Assembly: GCF_021922925.1 (NCBI RefSeq)
Contig: NZ_CP040786.1
Coordinates: forward strand, 682,001-746,000
Length of the DNA: 64,000 bases
Source of the DNA: Clavibacter phaseoli
GTDB lineage: Bacteria > Actinomycetota > Actinomycetes > Actinomycetales > Microbacteriaceae
Direction of reading: 5' to 3'
The number at the start of each line of letters is the position of its first letter. The stretch's first letter is position 1. Shown here piece by piece: positions 1 through 13,845 of this stretch. The notes beneath the pieces were generated by a model. It searched no databases. It was not told the origin of the DNA and was given only the letters and a program-made list of their open reading frames with translations. The position numbers and the translations under genes were made by a program.

Positions 1-938
<938 letters not shown>

Positions 939-945
939 CCCCCGC

Positions 946-1560
946 GTGATCGACGCGGCCTTCTTCGCGCGCGACGCGGTCGAGGTGGCGCCCGCGCTCC
1001 TCGGCGCGATCCTGTCGCGCGACTCGGAGGAGGGCCGCGTCTCCGTGCGCCTCACCGAGGTGGAGGCCTACCGCGGGGTGGGCGAGGATCCCGGATCGCA
1101 CGCGTTCCGCGGTCGCCGCGCCCGCAACGCCACCATGTTCGGGCCGCCCGGCCGTCTCTACGCGTACTTCACGTACGGCATGCACACGTGCGCGAACGTC
1201 GTCTGCGGTCCCGAGGGGACGAGCGCCGGCGTGCTGCTGCGAGCCGGCGAGATCGTCGAGGGGATCGACCTCGCGCGGAGCCGTCGGGGCGCGGCCGTCC
1301 GCGACCGCGACCTGGCGCGCGGGCCCGCCCGCCTCGCGGTGGCGCTCGGCATCCCGCTCTCGGACGACGGCGCGCCGCTCGACGCGGCGCCGTACGCGCT
1401 CGCCCTGCCGGACGCGCGGCTCGCGCTGCCGGCGTCCGGCCCGCGCGTCGGGGTGTCCGGACCCGGGGGATCCGGCGAGCTGTTCCCGTGGCGGTTCTGG
1501 GTGCCCGGGGATCCGACCGTCTCGCCGTACCGCGCGCACGTCCCGCGCGTCCGCCGCTGA
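946..1560 (+). CDS. mpg: 3-methyladenine DNA glycosylase (AAG/MPG family)
   Basis: Base-excision repair enzyme that removes alkylated purines such as 3-methyladenine and hypoxanthine. The 204-residue length is normal for bacterial members. The conserved VEAY motif (residues 38-42) contains the catalytic glutamate E40, and it is followed by [20 protein letters not shown], the DNA-intercalating and strand core of the family. The GTG start lies 7 bp after the preceding small gene. The order argH region, mpg, tyrS matches M. tuberculosis Rv1688-Rv1689. It converges with the SatD-linked membrane gene, and I see no terminator hairpin in the 18 bp between them. Confidence 0.95.
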   Translation: MIDAAFFARDAVEVAPALLGAILSRDSEEGRVSVRLTEVEAYRGVGEDPGSHAFRGRRARNATMFGPPGRLYAYFTYGMHTCANVVCGPEGTSAGVLLRAGEIVEGIDLARSRRGAAVRDRDLARGPARLAVALGIPLSDDGAPLDAAPYALALPDARLALPASGPRVGVSGPGGSGELFPWRFWVPGDPTVSPYRAHVPRVRR

Positions 1561-1578
1561 GCTGTCCGGTGCCGCCCG

Positions 1579-2178
1579 CTAGCGGACGACGAGCACGACC
1601 GCGGCGCACGTGGCGGCCCACAGCCAGCTCACGAGCGTCCCGATGATGAAGCGCTCCCGCGCCTCGGCCGCCTCGCCGAGCTCGGAGAACCGGCCGACGC
1701 CCTTGATGGCGATCACGACGGCGAGCGCCTCGGGGTAGCCGGCGAGGATCACGGCCACGACCGCCAGTCGCTCGAGCATCCCGATGGTGGCGCCGCCGCG
1801 CAGCACCTCGCGGGTGGGGCGGCGCAGGGCGGACGGGTCGTCCTCGTGCCCGCGCGGCGCGACCAGGATCCCGCCGTACGCTCCCGGCGGCACCGAGCCG
1901 CGGGTCGCGAGGGCCAGCACGACCGTCGACGCGGATCCGCCTCCGACGACGGCGAGCACGACGGCGACGAGCCCGAGGTAGCCGACGACGAGCGGCGACG
2001 CGACGCCGTCGAGCGCGAGCCCGACCGCCACCGCGGCGGCGAGGGTCCCCGCGGCCCCGGCGACCGTGCCCGTGCGGGGCGAGCGCACGGCGAGCAGCGC
2101 GAGCACGAGGGCCGCGGTGAGGAGCACGCACAGCGCGACCCAGGCCGCGACCTCCGCGGTGGTGCCGACGGGGATCAC
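1579..2178 (-). CDS. Integral membrane protein paired with SatD
   Basis: A 199-residue protein with about five hydrophobic segments, including an N-terminal helix (VAAWVALCVLLTAALVLALLAV) and a C-terminal helix near the end. A central cytoplasmic stretch contains HEDDPSALRRPTREVLRGG and the segment GYPEALAVVIAIKGVGRF. I chose the GTG at 2178 because it overlaps the TGA of the upstream satD-like gene (GTGA). A longer frame upstream would run through satD. Pairing of a SatD-family protein with such a membrane partner is seen in other actinobacteria by recall. The function is unknown; a membrane stress role is only an inference. Confidence 0.8.
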   Translation of the reverse strand: MIPVGTTAEVAAWVALCVLLTAALVLALLAVRSPRTGTVAGAAGTLAAAVAVGLALDGVASPLVVGYLGLVAVVLAVVGGGSASTVVLALATRGSVPPGAYGGILVAPRGHEDDPSALRRPTREVLRGGATIGMLERLAVVAVILAGYPEALAVVIAIKGVGRFSELGEAAEARERFIIGTLVSWLWAATCAAVVLVVR

Positions 2179-2852
2179 GAGCTGCGCCCGCCGCGCGTGG
2201 TGCGCGGTCCCGCGGCTGCCGCCGCTCCCGCGTCGAGGTGCGCCAGCAGCGCCTCGAGCCCGGGGATCGCGGCGCGCTCGGCGCGCCACCCGCTCGTGCG
2301 CAGGCGCGTGCTCACCGCCTGCGGGGTGATCCCGAGCTCGGCGGCCACCTCGCGCTGCGTCCGGCCGCCGGCCATGCGGTCGACGACGTCCCAGCCCTGC
2401 GGGGTGCGGCGGTCACGGGCGAGCAGCAGCAGCGTGAGGAGCGCCTCGACCTCCGCGGCGCCCGGCATCCGCGGGGCGGGATCGTCCCCGGGGCGCGCGG
2501 TCGGCGGATCCGTCGCGAGGGCGAACCGCGTCGCGCTGCGCTTGGCCGCGGTGACGGCGTCGCGGGCGGCGATGAACGCCGGGCCCGTGGCCTCGCGGGT
2601 CGCGCGGGGGAGCGGGGTCCGGACCGCCCCGATGCCGAGCCCGACGCTCCAGTGCCCGGCGCGCGTGAGCACGAGGACCATGTCGAGCGCGGTGGCGGCG
2701 TCGGCGACGAGCGCCTGCACCTCGTCGCCGGACGTGCGGTCGACCGGGAGCACCAGGCGCCCCTCGTAGCGTGCCGCGAGGTCGTCCCGCCCCGTCCCCG
2801 CGCGGTCGACGTCGCTCCGGCTCGCCTTCTGGTCGGCGGTGATGACGAACAT
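2175..2852 (-). CDS. SatD family protein with C-terminal helix-turn-helix
   Basis: The N-terminus MFVITADQKASR is the SatD-family opening, a ligand-binding-like domain first named from an acid-tolerance locus of Streptococcus mutans. Residues around 165-205 (GGRTQREVAAELGITPQAVSTRLR) form a clear sigma-like or LuxR-like helix-turn-helix. I chose the ATG at 2852 because GAGGGGG lies 6-7 nt upstream; an upstream TTG in frame lacks a ribosome-binding site. The gene is translationally coupled to the membrane gene that follows. Two inverted repeats sit directly upstream, so autoregulation through the HTH is likely. The biological signal it senses is not known. Confidence 0.85.
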   Translation of the reverse strand: MFVITADQKASRSDVDRAGTGRDDLAARYEGRLVLPVDRTSGDEVQALVADAATALDMVLVLTRAGHWSVGLGIGAVRTPLPRATREATGPAFIAARDAVTAAKRSATRFALATDPPTARPGDDPAPRMPGAAEVEALLTLLLLARDRRTPQGWDVVDRMAGGRTQREVAAELGITPQAVSTRLRTSGWRAERAAIPGLEALLAHLDAGAAAAAGPRTTRGGRSS

Positions 2853-2877
2853 GCGGATCCCCCTCAAGGCCCAGCGA

Positions 2878-2923
2878 TTGATGCAGGCACATCAAGGCTA
2901 TGCACCTGATCTTCCGAGATCAA
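2878..2923 (-). promoter_or_regulatory. Two inverted repeats, putative SatD operator pair
   Basis: TTGATG-N6-CATCAA (2878-2895) and TGATCT-N4-AGATCA (2907-2922) can both be written as YTGAT-N8-ATCAA on the + strand. Their centres are 28 bp apart, and the first ends 26 bp from the satD-like start codon. The placement fits sites over or beside the promoter of that gene. Binding by the encoded HTH is an inference. Confidence 0.55.
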
Positions 2924-3061
2924 GCCTGAGGGTTGATCCCGACCCGCCCTGCCCCGCTCTCCCGAGCATCGCCGCGACCACCGACAGCGGGTCGTCGTCG
3001 GCCGCGTCATCCGGTGTCGTCGCCCCCGCCGTGCCCCGCCGTCCCGGGGATGCCCCGCTGG

Positions 3062-3067
3062 TACCGT
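3062..3067 (+). promoter_or_regulatory. -10 hexamer of tyrS (leaderless arrangement)
   Basis: TACCGT lies exactly 6 nt before the GTG start, which would place the transcript start on the first base of the codon. No good -35 hexamer is visible, as is common for actinobacterial promoters of this type. Confidence 0.5.
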
Positions 3068-3073
3068 GATCGG

Positions 3074-4378
3074 GTGACGAACGCCGATCTCGACCTCCTC
3101 TCCTCCCAGCAGAACGACCCGTCCTTCCCGGACGTGTGGGAGGAGATCGTCTGGCGCGGGTACGTGCACGTGTCCACGGACCAGGACACCCTGAAGGAGC
3201 TGCTGTCCGGACCGCCCATCACCTACTACTGCGGATTCGACCCCACCGCGCCGAGCCTGCACCTCGGCAACCTCGTGCAGCTGCTGCTCATGCGGCGGCT
3301 CCAGCTGGCGGGGCACCGTCCGCTCGGGCTCGTAGGCGGCTCGACCGGCCTCATCGGCGATCCCCGGCCCACGGCCGAGCGCACCCTCAACACCCCGGAG
3401 GTCGTGGCGGAGTGGGTGGGGCGCCTGCAGGCGCAGGTGTCCGCGTTCCTCAGCCCCGACGGCGACAACGCCGTGCGCATCGTCAACAACCTGGACTGGA
3501 CGGCGCCCATGAGCGCCATCGACTTCCTGCGGGAGGTGGGCAAGCACTTCCGGGTGGGCACCATGCTCAAGAAGGACGCGGTGAGCGCGCGCCTGAACTC
3601 CGACGAGGGCATCAGCTACACCGAGTTCAGCTACCAGATCCTGCAGGGCCTCGACTTCCGGGAGCTGCACCGCACGTACGGGTGCGTGCTGCAGACCGGC
3701 GGCAGCGACCAGTGGGGCAACCTCACCAGCGGCACCGACCTGATCCGCCGCAGCGAGCGGGCGACCGCGCACGCCATCGGCACGCCCCTCATCACCAACT
3801 CGGACGGCACCAAGTTCGGCAAGAGCGAGGGCAACGCGGTGTGGCTCGACCCCGAGCTCACGAGCCCCTACGCCTTCTACCAGTTCTGGCTCAACACCGA
3901 CGACGCCGACGTGATCCACCGCCTGCGCATCTTCACGTTCCTGGACCGGACGCGCATCGAGGAGCTCGCGCGCGCCGTGGAGTCCGAGCCGTTCCGGCGC
4001 GAGGCGCAGCGCGCGCTCGCGTGGGAGGTGACGACCCTGGTCCATGGGGAGCACGCGACCGAGTCCGCGATCGCCGCGGCGCAGGCGCTGTTCGGGCAGG
4101 GCGAGCTGAGCGCGCTCGACGAGCCGACCCTCCGGGCCGCGCTCGGGGAGCTGCCGTCGGCCGACATCCCCGTCGGCACCACCGTGATCCAGGCCCTGAT
4201 CGACACCGGTCTGGTCTCGAGCGCGGGCGAGGCCAGGCGCGCCATCACCCAGGGCGGGGTGTATGTCAACAACGTCGCCGTGGGCGATGCGTCCGCCGTC
4301 GTGGACGACCTCCTGCACGGCCGTTTCGCCGTGATCCGTCGTGGCAAGAAGACGCTCGCAGGCGTCACCGTCGCCTGA
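3074..4378 (+). CDS. tyrS: Tyrosyl-tRNA synthetase
   Basis: Charges tRNA-Tyr in the cytosol. The class I signature HLGN (residues 63-66, HIGH motif) and KFGKS (247-251, KMSKS loop) are both present. An S4 RNA-binding domain fills about residues 365-430 (TGLVSSAGEARRAITQGGVYVNN). The length of 434 aa is normal. I chose the GTG at 3074 because a -10 hexamer sits 6 nt upstream and the protein then begins VTNADLDLLSSQQ, as in close homologues by recall; an ATG at 3050 in the same frame has no ribosome-binding site. The rRNA operon leader follows directly. Confidence 0.97.
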   Translation: MTNADLDLLSSQQNDPSFPDVWEEIVWRGYVHVSTDQDTLKELLSGPPITYYCGFDPTAPSLHLGNLVQLLLMRRLQLAGHRPLGLVGGSTGLIGDPRPTAERTLNTPEVVAEWVGRLQAQVSAFLSPDGDNAVRIVNNLDWTAPMSAIDFLREVGKHFRVGTMLKKDAVSARLNSDEGISYTEFSYQILQGLDFRELHRTYGCVLQTGGSDQWGNLTSGTDLIRRSERATAHAIGTPLITNSDGTKFGKSEGNAVWLDPELTSPYAFYQFWLNTDDADVIHRLRIFTFLDRTRIEELARAVESEPFRREAQRALAWEVTTLVHGEHATESAIAAAQALFGQGELSALDEPTLRAALGELPSADIPVGTTVIQALIDTGLVSSAGEARRAITQGGVYVNNVAVGDASAVVDDLLHGRFAVIRRGKKTLAGVTVA

Positions 4379-4441
4379 ATCACCCGCTGATCCGGCCTTC
4401 TCTTCGGAGACTGTCGCGACACGCCCGGGATGCGGGTTGTT

Positions 4442-4470
4442 TTGCGGGGGTGGGGTGGTCCGCGTAATGT
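4442..4470 (+). promoter_or_regulatory. rRNA operon promoter P1 (candidate)
   Basis: TTGCGG (4442-4447), a 17-bp spacer and TAATGT (4465-4470) form a good housekeeping-sigma promoter about 465 bp before 16S. Confidence 0.55.
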
Positions 4471-4568
4471 CTCCTCTTGTCGCCGGAACGGGCGGGAAGC
4501 GAAAAGCTTCCGGAGCTGTTCTGGCGGGTGATGATCCTGGTGAAACAGAAGTTGCCGCGGCTTACGGG

Positions 4569-4598
4569 TTGCGTGTTTACCATCAACTGAGCTAGGGT
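4569..4598 (+). promoter_or_regulatory. rRNA operon promoter P2 (candidate)
   Basis: TTGCGT (4569-4574), an 18-bp spacer and TAGGGT (4593-4598) lie about 340 bp before 16S. The TTGCG start shared with P1 supports a tandem promoter pair, as is usual for rRNA operons. Confidence 0.6.
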
Positions 4599-4934
4599 CT
4601 GATTCTGCTTCCGACGTGAGTGCTGGGCCTTCTGGTCTGGATCACTCCCACGGGGAGCGGTGGAGTGTGAGCTCCGATGGCTGGCTGTGATGGTCGGTGT
4701 CGGGAGCGTCCGTTCCTTGAGAACTCAACAGCGTGCACAATGTCAAATGCCAAATACCCGTTGCGGGTGTCCTTCGGATGCTCGTTTCGGATTCCTTTGG
4801 AATACATTTAAACAAACAAGCAAGTCAGTAATGATTTGTTCTGTCGGTTTCAAACTTGCTGGTTCGTGTTCGATTCCCGTTCACGTCCGGCTTTAGATGT
4901 GCCGGCTGCTTTCGGGTGGTCGTGCGTTTAAGCA

Positions 4935-10002
<5,068 letters not shown>

Positions 10003-10120
10003 CATTTTGCTTGCGTCCACTATGTGGTTCCCGATATACGGTCGGGTATCAATTGAATAACCAGCTTGACTGGTCGATTCATCACAGATTTCATGCCCCT
10101 TGTGGGGTGTGTATGGGATG

Positions 10121-10237
10121 TTTCGGCGGCCATAGCGAGAGGGAAACGCCCGGTTACATTCCGAACCCGGAAGCTAAGACTCTCAGCGCCGATGGTACTG
10201 CAGGGGGGACCCTGTGGGAGAGTAGGACACCGCCGGA
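10121..10237 (+). rRNA. rrf: 5S ribosomal RNA
   Basis: About 117 nt. The ends pair with each other (CGGCGG near 10124 with CCGCCG near 10230). The conserved loop text CCGAACCCGGAAGCTAAG and GCGCCGATGGTACTGCA is present. It lies 118 nt after 23S, with a strong terminator following, so it closes the operon. Confidence 0.95.
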
Positions 10238-10259
10238 CTTAACTTGAGAATGATCGGGG

Positions 10260-10292
10260 AGGCCCGTCGCACATCGTGCGGCGGGCCTTTCT
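10260..10292 (+). terminator. rRNA operon terminator
   Basis: A 12-bp stem (GGCCCGTCGCAC with GTGCGGCGGGCC, one G-U pair) with an ATC loop is followed by TTTCT. It starts 23 nt after 5S. Confidence 0.85.
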
Positions 10293-10474
10293 GCGTTAAC
10301 GCCCGGAACGAGCGAGAAGCCATCACGCCATCAGGTCTGCCCGGGCGGATCTCGAACGCCGACCATAGATGGGCGATCGCGTGGGCATGGGAGACCCTGC
10401 CCTCGGCACGCGTCACCCGGCACGGGCCACCCGGTCGGGGAGACCGGGCACGGGGCACCAGGCACCAGGCATCA

Positions 10475-10523
10475 GCCACGGGACCCGCGGGCACGGATCC
10501 AATCCGTGCCCGCGGCTCGTGGC
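10475..10523. repeat. Strong compound hairpin upstream of TPR gene
   Basis: A perfect 14-bp inverted repeat (10485-10498 with 10502-10515, 3-nt loop) is nested inside an outer 6-bp stem GCCACG/CGTGGC (10475-10480 with 10518-10523). No T-tract follows on either strand, so it is not a standard terminator. It may act at the RNA level or as a protein-binding site. Confidence 0.6.
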
Positions 10524-10604
10524 ACCGGTTAGCCTGGGACCTGACTTCGGCACCACCCACAACACCACAGACATCATCTGGCCCTCGCGGCCGACAGGAG
10601 CACA

Positions 10605-12632
10605 GTGAGCGACTCATCCGATCGAGACAGCCGGCCCGAGGGCCAGGACCGCGGATCGTCCCACTCTCCGCGCGGACGCGATGGTGCCAAGCCGCCGTAC
10701 GAGCGCGGCTCGTCCGGTGCGCCCCGTGGTCCCCGAGATGGAGGTCGCGCGTCGGGTGGTGATCGCCCCGCTCGAGATGGGGACCGGAAGCCCTGGTCCA
10801 CGGACGGCGGCGCGGCATCCCGCCCCCAGCGCGATGGTGAGCGCAAGCCCTGGTCCCGCGACGGTGGCGCCGGGTCCGCTCGTCCTGCTCGTGACGGCGA
10901 GCGCAAGCCGTGGTCGAAGGACGGAGGCGGCGGCGCGGCTCGTCCGCAGCGTGACGGTGAGCGCAAGCCCTGGTCGAAGGACGGCGGCAGCGGGGCCCCT
11001 CGTCCCCAGCGCGATGGTGAGCGGAAGCCCTGGTCGAAGGACGGCGGCAGTGGCGCGGCTCGTCCTCAGCGTGACGGTGAGCGCAAGCCGTGGTCGCGTG
11101 ATGGCGGGGGAGGTGCCCCGCGTCCTGCTCGGGACGGGGAGCGCACACCGTGGTCCAAGGACGGTGGCGCGGGTGCCCGCCCGCAGCGCGACGGCGAGCG
11201 CAAGCCGTGGTCGCGTGACGGGGCTCCCGCGTCGCGGGCGCCGCGGGACGGCGAGCGGAAGCCCTGGTCGAAGGACGGCGGACGCGACGCCGGCGGACGT
11301 GACGCCGGCCGGAGCGGCGCCCGTCCGCCGCGCGACGGCGACAAGCTGTGGACGCGCGACGGGCGACCGGCGCGCAACGACCGGGACGCGCCCCGCTACG
11401 AGGAGACTCTGACGGAGGAGCAGCTGCGATCGCGCGAGCTGCGTTCCGTGCGTCCGCGTCACGAGGACCCGGAGATCCCCGAGGACGTGAAGCCCGGCGA
11501 CCTCGACCGGATCGCCCGCAACGAGCTGAAGACCCTGAGCAAGGACAACGCCGAGGGCGTCGCGCAGCACCTGGTGATGGCGGCCCGGCTCATCGAGGAG
11601 GATCCGGAGCTCGCGCACCGGCACGCCACCTCGGCGGCGCGTCGAGCCGGTCGCATAGCGGTGGTCCGGGAGTCCCTGGCCATCACGGCGTACGCGGTCG
11701 GCGACTACGCGCTCGCCCTCCGTGAGCTGCGCACCTACCGGCGCATCTCCGGCAAGAACGACCAGCTGGCCCTCATGGTCGACAGCGAGCGCGGGCAGGG
11801 GCGCCCGGACAAGGCGCTCGAGCTCGGGCGCTCCGTGCCGAAGGAGACGCTGCCGGCGGCGGAGCAGGTCGCGCTCGCGATCGCCATGTCCGGTGCGCGG
11901 CTCGACCTCGGCCAGACGGAGGCCGCTCTCGACGAGCTGTCGATCGCGCAGCTGAACCGCGACGTGGCCTACTCCTACAGCGCCGACCTGTTCCACGCCT
12001 ACGCCGAGGTGCTCGAGGAGCTGGGACGGTCCGACGAGGCCGATGCCTGGCGTCAGCGGGCCGACACGGCCGAGGCGGCGTTCGCGGATCCGGACGAGGG
12101 CTGGGACGACATGGTCGAGGTGGTGGAGGAGGAGCTCGAGGTCGAGCACCCGCACGACGAGCGCCACGGCACGCAGGAGACCGACGACCTGACCGCGGAG
12201 GACCGCGCGGAGGCCGGGGCCGATGCCGTCGCCGATCAGGCCGACGACTCCGACGTGGTCGTGGAGGTCGAGGACGCGGGCGACTCCGACGAGCACGCGG
12301 CTGACGCTGACGCTGACGCTGACGCTGACGCTGACGCTGACGCTGACGCTGACGCTGACGCTGACGCTGACGCTGACGCTGACGCTGACGCTGACGCCGA
12401 CGCCGACGCCGACGGCGACACGGACGACTCCGACGATGACGGATCCGCCGAGCCCACCGACATGCCCGCCCCGCCGAGCGAGGACGGGGACAGCGTGGAC
12501 ATCGCGATCGACGTCGACGACGAGCTCGACGCCGATGCGCGTGACCGCGCCGATGACGCGGCAGGCGCCGACGCAGCGCCCGCCGACGCCCGTGCCGACG
12601 CCGCCGAGGAGGACGACCGCGATGTTCGCTAG
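10605..12632 (+). CDS. Repeat-rich TPR protein (Rv1691-like position)
   Basis: A 675-residue protein in three parts. Residues about 40-230 are a disordered basic array of RDGERKPWSKDG-type repeats. Residues about 285-490 are helical and TPR-like (for example GDYALALRELRTYRRISGKNDQLALMVDSERGQ is split over two helices). The tail from 510 is acidic, with an Ala-Asp run at 566-603. The GTG start has AGGAG 5 nt upstream. Its place before the HAD phosphatase, the 57-aa gene and tlyA equals that of M. tuberculosis Rv1691, which has the TPR core by recall. The stop overlaps the next start. The function is unknown; a protein- or RNA-binding scaffold is a guess. Confidence 0.85.
   Translation: MSDSSDRDSRPEGQDRGSSHSPRGRDGAKPPYERGSSGAPRGPRDGGRASGGDRPARDGDRKPWSTDGGAASRPQRDGERKPWSRDGGAGSARPARDGERKPWSKDGGGGAARPQRDGERKPWSKDGGSGAPRPQRDGERKPWSKDGGSGAARPQRDGERKPWSRDGGGGAPRPARDGERTPWSKDGGAGARPQRDGERKPWSRDGAPASRAPRDGERKPWSKDGGRDAGGRDAGRSGARPPRDGDKLWTRDGRPARNDRDAPRYEETLTEEQLRSRELRSVRPRHEDPEIPEDVKPGDLDRIARNELKTLSKDNAEGVAQHLVMAARLIEEDPELAHRHATSAARRAGRIAVVRESLAITAYAVGDYALALRELRTYRRISGKNDQLALMVDSERGQGRPDKALELGRSVPKETLPAAEQVALAIAMSGARLDLGQTEAALDELSIAQLNRDVAYSYSADLFHAYAEVLEELGRSDEADAWRQRADTAEAAFADPDEGWDDMVEVVEEELEVEHPHDERHGTQETDDLTAEDRAEAGADAVADQADDSDVVVEVEDAGDSDEHAADADADADADADADADADADADADADADADADADADADGDTDDSDDDGSAEPTDMPAPPSEDGDSVDIAIDVDDELDADARDRADDAAGADAAPADARADAAEEDDRDVR
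10771..11279 (+). repeat. About nine imperfect 57- to 63-bp tandem repeats in the TPR gene
   Basis: Units begin near 10771, 10831, 10894, 10954, 11014, 11074, 11134, 11191 and 11248. Each encodes about 20 residues with the core RDGERKPWSxDG. All keep the frame. Unit lengths of 57, 60 and 63 bp show gain or loss of single codons. Confidence 0.85.
12300..12413 (+). repeat. Hexanucleotide microsatellite (GCTGAC)16 plus three GCCGAC
   Basis: Sixteen perfect copies of GCTGAC (12300-12395) are followed by three of GCCGAC. They encode 19 Ala-Asp pairs in the acidic tail of the TPR protein. The perfect identity suggests recent expansion, and a 6-bp unit cannot shift the frame. Confidence 0.95.
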
Positions 12633-13662
12633 GGCAGCCAAGGGCACCGCGCCCCTCGACGGCGTGGACGTGATCCTCGCGGACCTCGACGGCGTCGTGT
12701 ACGCCGGGCCCGACAGCATCCCGCACGCGGTCGACGCGCTGAACCGCGCGGCCGGCGACGGGATCCGGCTGGGCTACATCACCAACAACGCCTCGCGCAC
12801 GGACGCGTCGGTGGCCGAGCACCTGAGCTCGCTCGGGCTGGCGGTCGCGCCCGAGGACGTCGTCACGTCGCCGCAGGCGGCCCTGCGTCTCCTCGCGGAC
12901 CGGGTGCCCGCGGGATCCACCGTGCTGGTGGTCGGCGGCGACGGCCTCGTGCACGAGCTCGAGAAGGCCGGATACGTCGTCACGCGCTCCACCGACGACC
13001 ACCCGGCGGCCGTCGTGCAGGGCTTCGCGCCCGAGGTGGGCTGGAGCCAGCTCGCCGAGGCGGCGTTCGCGCTGGCCGACCCGGACGTGGTGTGGGTCGC
13101 GACCAACACCGACTGGACCATCCCCGTCGCACGCGGCATCGCGCCCGGCAACGGCACGCTCGTCTCCGCGGTGCACACGGCGGTCGGGCGCCTGCCCGTC
13201 GTCGCGGGCAAGCCGGAGACGCCGATCTTCGACGTGGCGCGCGAGCGCTTCGGCGCCCAGCGGCCCGTGTTCCTCGGCGACCGCCTCGACACCGACATCC
13301 TCGGCGCCACGCGCGCCGGGATGGCGTCCGTCCACGTGCTCACCGGCATCGACCGGGCGAAGCAGCTCCTCGCCGCCGAGGAGGACCAGCGGCCGACCTT
13401 CATCCTCGAGCACCTCGGGCAGCTGCACGAGCCCTACCCCGAGACGCGGTTCTCGCAGGAGGGTCGCGTGGCGACGGTCGGCAAGTCGTCCGTGCGCATC
13501 GCGGGCGACCGCGTCGAGGTCGTGAAGGACGGCGGGTCCACCATCGACACGCTCCGTGCCGCCTGCGCCGTCATCTGGAACTCGGGCCGGCCGATCTACG
13601 GGCTCGACGTGCAGGAGTCCCTCTACGTCGCGGCCGGTGCCGCCGGCGCGGGCCGGGCGTAG
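12622..13662 (+). CDS. HAD superfamily phosphatase, subfamily IIA (NagD/PGP-like)
   Basis: Probable cytosolic sugar- or nucleotide-phosphate phosphatase. Motif I is LADLDGVVY with the nucleophile D21 and acid D23. The C2-type cap covers the middle of the protein. Motif III/IV appears as AGKPETPIF and GDRLDTDILGA (residues 219-229). The length of 346 aa is slightly long for the family because of a C-terminal extension. The ATG overlaps the end of the TPR gene and has GAGGAGG upstream. Its position matches M. tuberculosis Rv1692, which is reported as a glycerol-3-phosphate phosphatase. That substrate is possible here but not proven. Confidence 0.9.
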   Translation: MFARAAKGTAPLDGVDVILADLDGVVYAGPDSIPHAVDALNRAAGDGIRLGYITNNASRTDASVAEHLSSLGLAVAPEDVVTSPQAALRLLADRVPAGSTVLVVGGDGLVHELEKAGYVVTRSTDDHPAAVVQGFAPEVGWSQLAEAAFALADPDVVWVATNTDWTIPVARGIAPGNGTLVSAVHTAVGRLPVVAGKPETPIFDVARERFGAQRPVFLGDRLDTDILGATRAGMASVHVLTGIDRAKQLLAAEEDQRPTFILEHLGQLHEPYPETRFSQEGRVATVGKSSVRIAGDRVEVVKDGGSTIDTLRAACAVIWNSGRPIYGLDVQESLYVAAGAAGAGRA

Positions 13663-13671
13663 CGTGACGGC

Positions 13672-13845
13672 GTGAGCGACGAGCCGGACGACCGCGACGA
13701 CCGCGACGTCGCCGAGGAGCTGGTCCCCCGGCTGCAGCTCATCGAGGAGCAGCCGCTCGGCGACCGCGCGGCCGCCTTCGCGCTGCTGCACGACGAGCTG
13801 CGCGCGCGGCTCGAGGGCGGGGACGGGGCCGCGACGCGTGGCTGA
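13672..13845 (+). CDS. Small conserved helical protein (57 aa, Rv1693-like position)
   Basis: GTG start 9 bp after the phosphatase stop; the end overlaps the tlyA start by 8 bp. The acidic N-terminus (SDEPDDRDDRDVAEEL) leads into one or two amphipathic helices (VPRLQLIEEQPLGDRAAAFALLHDELRARLEG). A gene of this size lies between the phosphatase and tlyA in many actinobacteria, including M. tuberculosis Rv1693, by recall. The coupled position and conserved context make it a real gene. No function is assigned. Confidence 0.75.
   Translation: MSDEPDDRDDRDVAEELVPRLQLIEEQPLGDRAAAFALLHDELRARLEGGDGAATRG

Larger units (their letters stand above)
4379..4934 (+). other. rRNA operon promoter and leader region
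   Basis: This stretch carries no convincing gene. It holds two candidate promoters (listed separately), a GGAAGC-GAAAA-GCTTCC hairpin at 4495-4511, and a possible weak tyrS terminator, a 4-bp CCCG/CGGG stem near 4424-4436 followed by TTGTTTT. TTGAGAACTCAA at 4717-4728 is the conserved actinobacterial rRNA-leader element. CAATGTCAA at 4738-4746 is complementary to TTGACATTG at 6556-6564 and forms the base of the precursor-16S processing stem. The lower GC of the last 130 bp is normal for an rRNA leader. Confidence 0.75.
10239..10604 (+). other. Intergenic region between rRNA operon and TPR gene
   Basis: Apart from the rRNA terminator (10260-10292), I see no gene here. The region holds CCCGGTC/GACCGGG inverted repeats at 10430-10448, short GGCACCA tandem copies near 10455-10470 and a very strong hairpin at 10475-10523. 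TAGCCT near 10530 could be the -10 of the following gene, but no -35 is convincing. Confidence 0.5.

Noticed and set aside
4856..4912. T-arm-like text (GTTCGATTCCCG) in the rRNA leader considered as a tRNA
   Set aside because: No acceptor, D or anticodon stems can be formed around it.
10771..11279. Regular 60-bp repeats considered as a CRISPR array
   Set aside because: The repeats are adjacent with no unique spacers, keep a reading frame and lie inside a gene.
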